49,529 nucleotides of DNA from Opitutales bacterium (lineage in GTDB: Bacteria; Verrucomicrobiota; Verrucomicrobiia; Opitutales; Seribacteraceae), in assembly GCA_029252505.1 (NCBI GenBank), contig JAQXBH010000291.1, forward strand, positions 1 through 49,529, written 5' to 3'. The notes beneath the pieces were generated by a model, which had not been told where the DNA came from, ran no database searches, and saw nothing but the letters and a program-made list of their open reading frames with translations. Position 1 is the stretch's first letter. Every line of letters begins with the position of its first letter. The position numbers and the translations under genes are program-made. Shown here in pieces: positions 42,387 through 49,529 of this stretch.

Positions 42387-43721
42387 ATGAAAGAAACTGA
42401 AACTGTAAGTCGTAGAAAATTCATTGGTACCTCGGCAATCGCGGGTGCTGCCGCATCCTTTCCCTATGTTGCAAAAGGAGAAGCTCTTCAAAGTGATACC
42501 ATACGGGTTGCCGCAATCGGACTTGGTGGTCGAGGAACTGGTGCGATTACTCAAATCCTGGATGCACCCAAAGATTTAGAAAAAAATAAAAATGTTCGGT
42601 GTAATACAAAATTAGTCGCAATCGCAGATGCATTCCCTGAAAAATCAGCGAATAAAATTGCCGCGATGAAGAAGAAATACGGAGAGGACCGAATTGATGT
42701 TGAAGGTCGGATTTTTGGAGGCTTAGACGGTTACAAGCAGGCGATTAATGAAGATGTTGACATGGTTGTAATTGCCACTCCTCCAGGCTTCAAGCCTCAG
42801 CAATTTGAATACGCGATAAACCAAGGAAAAAAAGTATTTATGGAGAAGCCAGTTGCCAGTGATGTGACTGGAATTCGTCGCGTATTGGCCTCTGCGAAGA
42901 AAGCAAAGGAAAAAGGTCTTACCGTGGGTATTGGATTACAGCGTCGGCACGAAGAACGCTACATTGATTGCGTCAAGCAACTACAAGATGGGGTCATAGG
43001 AGATATCAATATGCTTCGCGTATATTGGAATGGTAATTCTATTTGGCACCGTGGAAAACAGCCTGGTATGACTGAGATGGAGTATCAAGTGAACAATTGG
43101 TATCATTTTACCTGGGCATCCGGTGATCAAATTTGTGAGCAACATATTCATAATTTGGATGCAGGTTGCTGGATAAAGGGGATGTATCCGATCAAAGCGA
43201 ACGGTATGGGTGGAAGTGAAATGAGAATGGGGGGAGATCGAAAGCTTTCCCAAATTTTTGATCATACTTTTGTTGAATATACATTTCCTGACGGGACTAA
43301 AATGTTTAGCCAAGGCCGACACCTCAAAGGAGGCTGGTCCCATGTCGCAGAGTATGCTCATGGTTCGAAGGGAACCTGCAAGGTTGCCAGTCACATAGAA
43401 CCATTCGCCGGTGATCCTATTCGGATTCGTGGTGCTGGTGGTGGTCATTACCAGGAACAGAAGGATTTAATTGAAGCCCTACACAAGGGTGAGTACTACA
43501 ATGAGGCTGAGTACGGTGCCATGAGTACTTTCACTGCAATATTGGGTCGTGAAGCCTGCTATTCCGGTAAAGAAATTATTGCGGACGACCTATTGAAAAA
43601 GGGAAGAGATTATGCACCCGGTATTGACGATTATACTTGGGACAGTACTCCTCCAGTAGTTCCTGATGGACAGGGTGAATATCCAGTTCCTGCACCTGGT
43701 ATCTATAGACCTTTCGCCTAG
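42387..43721 (+). CDS. Gfo/Idh/MocA-family oxidoreductase with Tat signal
   Basis: The protein has 444 residues. SRRKFIGTSAIAGAAA is a twin-arginine signal, so the enzyme is exported folded with its nucleotide. The Rossmann domain begins VAAIGLGGRGTGAI (41-54); the EKPV motif (153-156) carries the family lysine, and the WHRGKQPG and EQHIHNLDAGCW segments shape the sugar site. It likely oxidises or epimerises a sugar with tightly bound NAD(P). Paired with ThuA (29 nt), it suggests keto-sugar chemistry. Confidence 0.92.
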   Translation: MKETETVSRRKFIGTSAIAGAAASFPYVAKGEALQSDTIRVAAIGLGGRGTGAITQILDAPKDLEKNKNVRCNTKLVAIADAFPEKSANKIAAMKKKYGEDRIDVEGRIFGGLDGYKQAINEDVDMVVIATPPGFKPQQFEYAINQGKKVFMEKPVASDVTGIRRVLASAKKAKEKGLTVGIGLQRRHEERYIDCVKQLQDGVIGDINMLRVYWNGNSIWHRGKQPGMTEMEYQVNNWYHFTWASGDQICEQHIHNLDAGCWIKGMYPIKANGMGGSEMRMGGDRKLSQIFDHTFVEYTFPDGTKMFSQGRHLKGGWSHVAEYAHGSKGTCKVASHIEPFAGDPIRIRGAGGGHYQEQKDLIEALHKGEYYNEAEYGAMSTFTAILGREACYSGKEIIADDLLKKGRDYAPGIDDYTWDSTPPVVPDGQGEYPVPAPGIYRPFA

Positions 43722-43882
43722 AGTCTCTTTGCCTCCCTGTCATTATTCATGGGGAGATACTGAGAAGTGTATCAATATTTTGTGTGAGACTGCTCATACA
43801 ATCACCTTGTATGGAAAGGTTAAATTTGCATAACTCTACACTCATGTGCTTTGCCGTTATTAATCTTCATTTATAATAAATT

Positions 43883-44419
43883 ATGATTCTTTCTGATTCC
43901 TCAATTCTTCATGCCATAGAAAAGAAGGATATTGTGATAGAGCCTTATGATCGCGCTTGTCTTGGCACAAATAGTTATGATGTCCATCTTTCTAAGTTCT
44001 TGGCCTGTTATGTTGACGATGTCATCGACGCAAAGCGACACAACCAGGTCAAACACTTCGAAATAGATAGGACGGGGATTGTCTTAAATCCCGGCAAAAC
44101 ATATCTTGGTTCAACTCTCGAATATACAGAAACCCATCAATGCGTGCCCTTTTTAGAAGGTAAATCAAGTGTGGGTCGTCTTGGCATCGATATTCATGCT
44201 ACAGCAGGAAAAGGTGATGTAGGATTTTGTAATCATTGGACTCTCGAAATTTCAGTTTCACAATCAGTTCGGGTATACGCGGGTATGCCAATTGGCCAAC
44301 TCATTTATTTTATGGTGGAGGGCGATGTTGAAGTGGATTATTCAAGTAAGGCTTCAGCAAAGTATAACCAACGCTCGCCAAAGCCTGTTGAATCGATGAT
44401 GTGGAAGAATACTTTTTAA
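43883..44419 (+). CDS. dcd: dCTP deaminase
   Basis: The protein has 178 residues. It deaminates dCTP to dUTP, the start of dTTP supply, in the cytoplasm. Family blocks are LGTNSYDVHL (28-37), GKSSVGRLGI (93-102), the HATAGKGDVGF loop and TLEI with catalytic Glu122, then VYAGMPIGQLIYF. It is shorter than E. coli Dcd (193) but of normal length for the trimeric family. Whether it is mono- or bifunctional (with dUTPase activity) cannot be told by reading. It is followed after 3 nt by the SufU-like gene. Confidence 0.93.
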   Translation: MILSDSSILHAIEKKDIVIEPYDRACLGTNSYDVHLSKFLACYVDDVIDAKRHNQVKHFEIDRTGIVLNPGKTYLGSTLEYTETHQCVPFLEGKSSVGRLGIDIHATAGKGDVGFCNHWTLEISVSQSVRVYAGMPIGQLIYFMVEGDVEVDYSSKASAKYNQRSPKPVESMMWKNTF

Positions 44420-44422
44420 AGA

Positions 44423-44839
44423 ATGGAGAGAGAAGATCCGCTCCATCGTGAAATCTTGGAGGAGCATGCTCGTTCGCCACTTTTTCAAGGGAAATTAGAA
44501 AAGTTTAGTCATGCCGGTATTTGGCAGAGTGCCAAAACTGGAAATACCTGCAAGATCGAGTTACTTAGAAGTGATTCTACCATAGATAAAATTCGTTTCT
44601 CTGGACAAGGCTCCGCTCTTTCCCAAGCATGTGCATCGCTAATGTGTTCTCAACTCAATGGTCTGGGTGTGCTTGAATCGTCTCACTTGTGCAGAGATAT
44701 TATACAATATGTAGAGATGGGAAAGGAGTTTACAATACCGGGTGATTTAATTGTATATCAAACAATAATTCGATTTCCTGACAGGCATGACTGTAGTTTG
44801 CTTGCGTGGCGTGCCTTAAGGAATGGATTAGATAGTTAA
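44423..44839 (+). CDS. SufU/IscU-like Fe-S scaffold-fold protein with altered cysteine set
   Basis: The protein has 138 residues. The order of blocks is that of SufU: HREILEEHARSPLFQG, NTC, IDKIRFSGQGSALSQACASLM, and FPDRHDCSLLAWRALRNGL. Of the three metal-ligand cysteines of Bacillus SufU, the first (Cys43) and last (Cys124) are kept, but the middle GC reads Gly63-Ser64, and the Asp that follows the first cysteine (CGD) is absent. A nearby Cys70 is out of register. SufU moves sulfur or builds clusters with SufS; this version may be a modified sulfur carrier or a degenerate member. It starts 3 nt after dcd, and its TAA overlaps the helicase stop on the other strand. Confidence 0.75.
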   Translation: MEREDPLHREILEEHARSPLFQGKLEKFSHAGIWQSAKTGNTCKIELLRSDSTIDKIRFSGQGSALSQACASLMCSQLNGLGVLESSHLCRDIIQYVEMGKEFTIPGDLIVYQTIIRFPDRHDCSLLAWRALRNGLDS

Positions 44840-46944
44840 AAAGATCTTCTATTATTTCCGCCTCTTCTTGTCCCGCCACCATATTGACTCCACTTACTTC
44901 CATACCCCGATTGGCGGCCAAAAGAGTTTTGGGCATGGACATTGTATAATTCATAGCGGGTCTGGGGAAGTTCTTTCAGAAAACGGCTTTGCATTAGTCG
45001 AATTTGAGTGCCATTTTGACTCGAAAGCATGGGGTAAACAAGGTGTAGCGAACGCTCTGCCCGGGTAGAGGCAACATAGAAAAGCCTTCTCTCTTCTTCG
45101 AGGTCGCCTTCTCCGTCTATTGCTCTTTTGTTTGGAAACAAACCATCTGCTAATCCGATAATAAATACATGACGAAATTCTAAGCCCTTTGATTGATGAA
45201 TAGTGGAGAGTCGGAGGCAACTTTCTCCCTTCCTGACAACTCGGTCGCCAGATTCGGAACTAAGAAGGATTAATTGGGTAAGCATTTCCGCTAAATTTTC
45301 ATACTTACTCGCGAAATCAACCAAGCTTTCTAAGTCCTCTTCTCGTCTTGGCCAATTTTCATAGGTTGCATGCAAGTATTCGTGATACCATCCATTAATT
45401 GCTTCATCAACGACCTTTGATGGCGTTGCGGTAGCAGTAAGTTCGGCGACACTTTGTAATGTCTCCACCAATCCAACCCAGTCTTCCTTAGCATCCGCTG
45501 GTACTTTCTTCACTACTTCGGGTTCGGATAAGGCAGCAGTAATTTTGATTTCCTTATCCACCGCGATTTTTTCGGCAATTCCGAGTAGTTTTGATGCTGT
45601 TTTTTCTCCGACTTTGGGAAGCAGGCAGGCAAATCGATGGAACGCGGTCAAATCTTTGGGGTTTACGACAAACCGCAGTTGAGCAACGAGGTCTTTGACA
45701 TGGGCTTGCTCAAAAAATCGAAGACCACTCGTGATTACAAAAGGAATATCCCGACGAGATAATTCAATCTGTAGCTCCATGGCGTGATAATGTGCACGAT
45801 ATAAAATTGCTATATCATGATAATTGGTTCCGTTATCAACCATTTGTTCCACTTTGGATAAGATGAAATTTGCCTGTTGATAACCATCTACGGTTGGAAC
45901 TACGACTGGAAGATCTTGGTGGGGTTGAGAGGGTTTAAGTGTTTTTGTAAAGTTATCGTCTGTCGATCGATTTTCCAGTATTCCATTGGCAAACTTTAGA
46001 ATTTCGGGAGAACTTCGATAATTAGTTTCAATTTTAAAGATTTTTGTACCCGGGTGTCTTTCAGGAAATCCCATAATTTGATTCATATCGGCACCCCGCC
46101 ATGTATAAATACATTGTGCATCATCTCCCACGGCCATTATCTGATGGTTAATTCCTATCTTATCGATGATTTTCGATTGTAGAGAATTAACATCTTGATA
46201 TTCATCCACTAAAATATGAGAGAATCGTTGTTGGTAGTATTGGGCAGCCTCTTGATTGGTTTCGAGTACCTTAAGCCATAGCACCAGTAAATCATCATAA
46301 TCTGCAAGACCACGGCTTATTTTAGTATCTTGATACTCCCTCGTAAAAGCATCAATTTTAGCGAGTAATTCTCCATTGGAAGGATAACGGCCTTTCGCAA
46401 CTTCCTCTACTGGTACCATGACATTTCGAGAGTAACTGATAATTCCTTTTATCGGTTTTGCTTTGGGATTTTCTTTAGATTTAAAAAAATCGGGGTCCAA
46501 GTCCCTTATTACTTCTGAAAGTAGGGCGTCTGAATCTCCATCATCTAAAATAGTAAAATTTCTCGGAAGACCGATTGAATCTCCGAAAAGTCTCAGAACT
46601 TGTCCGCCAACATGGTGAAAAGTACCTCCGAGAAAACGATTAGCTCCCGCCCCGGTAAGTTCTTCTACACGCTCAAGCATTTGCTTGGATGCTTTATTGG
46701 TAAATGTAAGAAGTAAGATTTCCTCGGGACTGACTCCTTCAGTAAGTAGATAGGCAACTCGATAAGTGAGCGTCCTTGTTTTTCCAGAACCAGCACCTGC
46801 TAATACAAGAGCAGGCCCGAATGGAGCGGTTACCGCCTGGAATTGATCTGCGTTAAGCTCCGCCTGAAAATCGATCTTTGTATCGTTTTTGGGAGGAGTC
46901 GGAGAACCGAACATATCTTCTTCATCATCTTCGTAATCGTACAC
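44836..46944 (-). CDS. UvrD/Rep-type superfamily 1A DNA helicase
   Basis: The protein has 702 residues starting with GTG 46944, supported by AAAGG about 12 bases upstream. The motifs in order are Walker A AGAGSGKT (49-56), motif Ia TFTNKASKQM, motif II DEYQD (247-251), GDDAQCIYTWRGAD (III), ETNYRS (IV), the RLSTIHQSKGLEF (V) block and ASTRAERSLHLVYP (VI). A Gly/Arg-rich tail (GGGTRRGGNNRR) ends the protein. It unwinds DNA 3'-5' in repair or replication restart; Rep, UvrD and PcrA cannot be separated by eye. It lies 43 nt downstream of proB. Confidence 0.93.
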   Translation of the reverse strand: MYDYEDDEEDMFGSPTPPKNDTKIDFQAELNADQFQAVTAPFGPALVLAGAGSGKTRTLTYRVAYLLTEGVSPEEILLLTFTNKASKQMLERVEELTGAGANRFLGGTFHHVGGQVLRLFGDSIGLPRNFTILDDGDSDALLSEVIRDLDPDFFKSKENPKAKPIKGIISYSRNVMVPVEEVAKGRYPSNGELLAKIDAFTREYQDTKISRGLADYDDLLVLWLKVLETNQEAAQYYQQRFSHILVDEYQDVNSLQSKIIDKIGINHQIMAVGDDAQCIYTWRGADMNQIMGFPERHPGTKIFKIETNYRSSPEILKFANGILENRSTDDNFTKTLKPSQPHQDLPVVVPTVDGYQQANFILSKVEQMVDNGTNYHDIAILYRAHYHAMELQIELSRRDIPFVITSGLRFFEQAHVKDLVAQLRFVVNPKDLTAFHRFACLLPKVGEKTASKLLGIAEKIAVDKEIKITAALSEPEVVKKVPADAKEDWVGLVETLQSVAELTATATPSKVVDEAINGWYHEYLHATYENWPRREEDLESLVDFASKYENLAEMLTQLILLSSESGDRVVRKGESCLRLSTIHQSKGLEFRHVFIIGLADGLFPNKRAIDGEGDLEEERRLFYVASTRAERSLHLVYPMLSSQNGTQIRLMQSRFLKELPQTRYELYNVHAQNSFGRQSGYGSKWSQYGGGTRRGGNNRRSF

Positions 46945-46987
46945 GAGGAATACCTTTCTCTGAAAGGGGATGAACGGGCAAGCGTAT

Positions 46988-48091
46988 TCAGCTTTTTTCG
47001 CTCTGTAATGGCGCTAAATGATCCCGGTGAATCACTTCGGGTCGATTTTTACCAGGAAATAGGGCAAGAATTTCTTCATTATGCTTACCATTAAGCCCAA
47101 TTAATTCATGTTTACTAAATCGAGTAATTCCGCGTGCAATAATTTGTTCTTGCTGATTTCTTATTTCTACTACGTCTGCTTTTTCGAAATCTCCTTCAAT
47201 TCTGGTAATGCCAATGGCCAGCAAACTCCCTCCTTTTTTAATAATGGCTTCCTCGGCACCGCTATCTATCGTTAGAGAACCCTTTGGTGCTGGGAAAAAT
47301 GCGACCCATTTTTTTCTTTCCGATAATTCAAGTCCGGTGGGTGCAAAAAATGTCCCCTGTACATTTTTCCCATTGATGATATTGGCAAGCTTTGCCGGTT
47401 GTTCTCCGCTTCCTATAAAAACAGCACAACCAGAACCACAGGCAATCTTCGCCGCCTCTATCTTGGTGACCATGCCACCCACTGCAGTTGCACTATGAGT
47501 GCCTTTTGCCATTGCCTCAATGGAGGGGGTGATCTCTGCAACGAATGGAATCAAAGTTCCGGAGGTCGGGTGGGTCATTAATCCGGTTGCTGTAGATAAA
47601 ATAATCAAAAAATCGGCTTTTCCGATGGAGGCAAGTAATGCAGACAGAACATCATTGTCTCCAAACTTTATCTCTTCATCACTTACCGAGTCGTTTTCGT
47701 TTACTACGGGAACAACCTTTTGTTTTAGAAGTGTACAAAGTGTTTCCTCTACTTTTTGTGATCGCTTTCTGCTTTCAAAATCCTCTCGGGTTAAAAGAAC
47801 CTGCGAAGCAATTAAACCGGCTTTTTCCAACGATTGACTCCATGCGTTCATGAGAAGGCATTGACCAATTGATGCACAGGCCCGCAGCAAAGATAGATCT
47901 TTCGGCCTTTCTTTAATCCCTAGTTTTCCCATTCCTAATCCGACTGCACCAGAACTAACTATAATAGTTTCAACATCCTGTGCAGATAAAGTCGCTATGC
48001 TTTTAGCCAAATCCTCCATTCGGTCAGTTCTGATATTTCCTCTGCCTGCAGAGAGTATACCGGTACCCAATTTAATAACTATTTTCTTCAA
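46988..48091 (-). CDS. proB: Glutamate 5-kinase with PUA domain
   Basis: The protein has 367 residues, the same length as E. coli ProB. It phosphorylates glutamate with ATP, the first step of proline synthesis. The amino-acid-kinase domain (about 1-255) shows KLGTGIL, SSGAVGLG (46-53), NENDSV (131-136) and FGDND (143-147). A C-terminal PUA domain (about 275-355) includes GSLLAIGITRIEG. Proline feedback is expected from the family. It is third in the pyrH-frr-proB-helicase order, 68 nt after frr. No proA is visible in the window. Confidence 0.95.
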   Translation of the reverse strand: MKKIVIKLGTGILSAGRGNIRTDRMEDLAKSIATLSAQDVETIIVSSGAVGLGMGKLGIKERPKDLSLLRACASIGQCLLMNAWSQSLEKAGLIASQVLLTREDFESRKRSQKVEETLCTLLKQKVVPVVNENDSVSDEEIKFGDNDVLSALLASIGKADFLIILSTATGLMTHPTSGTLIPFVAEITPSIEAMAKGTHSATAVGGMVTKIEAAKIACGSGCAVFIGSGEQPAKLANIINGKNVQGTFFAPTGLELSERKKWVAFFPAPKGSLTIDSGAEEAIIKKGGSLLAIGITRIEGDFEKADVVEIRNQQEQIIARGITRFSKHELIGLNGKHNEEILALFPGKNRPEVIHRDHLAPLQSEKS

Positions 48092-48159
48092 CGAATCTTC
48101 GGGATTTCTTGATTCATGTGATTCAAGCAGAATCGTTGCTGATCCAAGATGTTAATATT

Positions 48160-48717
48160 TTAAACCTGTCGAAGGTCTGATTCTTTATTTGCGAGTGCTT
48201 CGTTAATTTTGGTCACTGCATCATCAGTATTTTTCTGAACTTCTTTTTCTGATCTTTTAAAATCATCTTCGGGTAGACCTTCTTTCTGTGCCATCTTCAA
48301 CCCGTCCATCGCTTCTTTTCTAGAGGCACGGACTCCCACTTTGCTTTGCTCGGCAAACCCTTGCGCCACCTTACATAATTCTTCTCTTCTTTCCCCGCTC
48401 AATTCAGGAATAGGTAGGCGGATAAGTTCCCCTGTGATTAAAGGAGTAATACCGATCTTAGCTTCCAAAAGGGCCTTTTCAATTGGAGCACAGCTAGTCT
48501 TGTCCCATGGTTGAATTTGGATGGTTCTAGCATCTGGGGTAGTGATTGCAGCGATATCACGCAGTTTCATTGCAGAACCATAGACATCGACTGATATGTT
48601 CTCCACCATTGAGGTATTTGCTTTCCCTGTATGGAGGGTTTTAAATTCATGTATAACATGATCAATTGACTTGTTCATGTCTTGATTCATTTTATCGAAA
48701 ATTAGTGAAGTTTCCAT
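48160..48717 (-). CDS. frr: Ribosome recycling factor
   Basis: The protein has 185 residues, the standard length. It splits post-termination ribosomes with EF-G. It shows MNKSIDHVIHEFKTLHTGKA, the AAITTPDARTIQIQPWDK core and the RLPIPELSGERREEL helix hinge. It lies 40 nt downstream of pyrH, a pairing found in most bacteria. No Shine-Dalgarno is evident before ATG 48717. Confidence 0.97.
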   Translation of the reverse strand: METSLIFDKMNQDMNKSIDHVIHEFKTLHTGKANTSMVENISVDVYGSAMKLRDIAAITTPDARTIQIQPWDKTSCAPIEKALLEAKIGITPLITGELIRLPIPELSGERREELCKVAQGFAEQSKVGVRASRKEAMDGLKMAQKEGLPEDDFKRSEKEVQKNTDDAVTKINEALANKESDLRQV

Positions 48718-48757
48718 GTTTGGGCTGGGTTATGTAATTTGATTTTGGTCGAAAGTT

Positions 48758-49471
48758 TTATTTTACAATAGTACCAATTTTTTCACCTGCAACAGCCATT
48801 CGAATCGAATGTTTTTGTTGCAGGTCAAAGACTAGGATTGGCATGCCATTATCCATGCAAAGTGAAAATGCCGTGGAGTCCATAACGGAGAGTCTTTTTT
48901 CAAGACAATCCATATAACTCAGATGTTCAAATCTTACGGCATCGTCAAATTTGTGTGGGTCTTTATCGTAAATACCATCCACTTTTGTTGCCTTAAGTAT
49001 TATTTCGGCCGAAATTTCGCTTGCTCGTAGAGCGGCAGTGGTATCGGTGGAAAAATATGGATTACCGGTTCCGGAAACAAAAATAACAATTCGCCCTCTC
49101 TCCAAGTGCCTGATTGCACGTCTTTGAATGTAGGGTTCTGCTAATTTATCCATCGGGATCGCACTTTGCACCCGAACTACAGACCCCATTTTTTCAAGTC
49201 GATCCATCAATGCAAGGCCGTTAATGACGGTTGCAAGCATGCCCATTGAATCACCAGTTGTACGATCTATGCCCTTGTCGCTCCCCTGTAGTCCGCGAAA
49301 AATATTTCCACCCCCAACCACTAGACCAACTTCAACTCCCATATCCGAAACGGCTTTAATCTCAGAGCAAATATTTTCTAATGATTTTGCGTGAATGGGT
49401 TCCCCCTCATCTCTACTACCGAGGATTTCTCCACTTATCTTTAGGATAATCCTTTTAAATTTACTGGGCAT
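48758..49471 (-). CDS. pyrH: UMP kinase (uridylate kinase)
   Basis: The protein has 237 residues. It phosphorylates UMP to UDP; the bacterial hexameric type. It shows KISGE (11-15), GGGNIFRG (53-60), [16 protein letters not shown] (70-85), [11 protein letters not shown] (134-144) and [10 protein letters not shown] (163-172). It begins 58 nt from the window edge, the likely first gene of the visible cluster; rpsB and tsf, which often precede it, would lie beyond the edge. Confidence 0.97.
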   Translation of the reverse strand: MPSKFKRIILKISGEILGSRDEGEPIHAKSLENICSEIKAVSDMGVEVGLVVGGGNIFRGLQGSDKGIDRTTGDSMGMLATVINGLALMDRLEKMGSVVRVQSAIPMDKLAEPYIQRRAIRHLERGRIVIFVSGTGNPYFSTDTTAALRASEISAEIILKATKVDGIYDKDPHKFDDAVRFEHLSYMDCLEKRLSVMDSTAFSLCMDNGMPILVFDLQQKHSIRMAVAGEKIGTIVK

Positions 49472-49529
49472 AATTTGAGTTAATTTTAAGCAAGAATCTT
49501 GACTTTAAGTGAGTTGTGATCATTTTAGT

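Noticed and set aside
43730-43765. Imperfect CTCCC/GGGGAG hairpin after the Gfo/Idh gene
   Set aside because: Pairing is interrupted and there is no T-run; too weak to annotate.
1-49529. Search for tRNA, rRNA, CRISPR repeats, transposases, phage genes, toxin-antitoxin or defence genes
   Set aside because: None seen: no transposase or integrase motifs, no regularly spaced repeats, and almost all sequence is taken by the listed genes.

Overview
The window looks like a piece of a chromosome from a marine or aquatic member of the PVC superphylum, most likely Verrucomicrobiota (Opitutae-like). The evidence is the gene content: large secreted beta-propeller proteins with a c-type heme motif, a DUF1549/DUF1553 plus DUF1501 pair, formylglycine-type sulfatases, DUF1080 domains, ThuA, Tat-exported Gfo/Idh/MocA oxidoreductases, a stand-alone SWIB protein and a eukaryote-type UDP-sugar pyrophosphorylase. 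Base composition is AT-leaning, and most start codons lack a Shine-Dalgarno sequence. I see no rRNA, tRNA, insertion sequence, phage gene or CRISPR array.

Region 1 (1-2414): the 3' end of a secreted alpha/beta hydrolase, a truncated sialate-O-acetylesterase-like remnant, then (minus strand) an ADP-ribosylglycohydrolase-fold protein with altered metal motifs and an Old Yellow Enzyme. Region 2 (2568-12523, plus): a run of exported proteins: an SGNH-like protein lacking the nucleophilic serine, a 1144-residue heme/propeller protein, a glycerophosphodiesterase, a PhoD-like phosphatase, an alpha/beta hydrolase, a DUF1080 protein and a lipoprotein. This suggests extracellular scavenging of phosphate esters and sugars. 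Region 3 (12524-16023): a structured non-coding stretch, the SWIB gene with a strong terminator, a trypsin-like secreted protease between two small two-helix membrane proteins, and a genuine formylglycine-generating enzyme (both catalytic cysteines present). Next comes ilvA.

Region 4 (17861-40882, minus) is the most distinctive. Two paralogous heme/propeller/DUF3395 proteins flank a nitroreductase. Upstream is a tightly packed series: sulfatase, GH127 beta-L-arabinofuranosidase, an unassigned six-hairpin glycosidase-like protein, a sulfatase with a C-terminal lectin-like domain, a GYF-DUF1549-DUF1553 heme protein and a DUF1501 protein, followed by a UDP-sugar pyrophosphorylase and an esterase. 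Gaps of -4 to 62 nt in the first six genes point to one transcription unit. I read it as a degradation locus for a sulfated, arabinofuranose-containing glycan, with the enzyme that activates its sulfatases encoded about 22 kb away.

Region 5 (41002-49471): a Fur-family regulator, ThuA, a Gfo/Idh/MocA oxidoreductase, dcd and an unusual SufU-like protein on the plus strand. Convergent to these are a UvrD/Rep helicase, proB, frr and pyrH, a housekeeping cluster on the minus strand.
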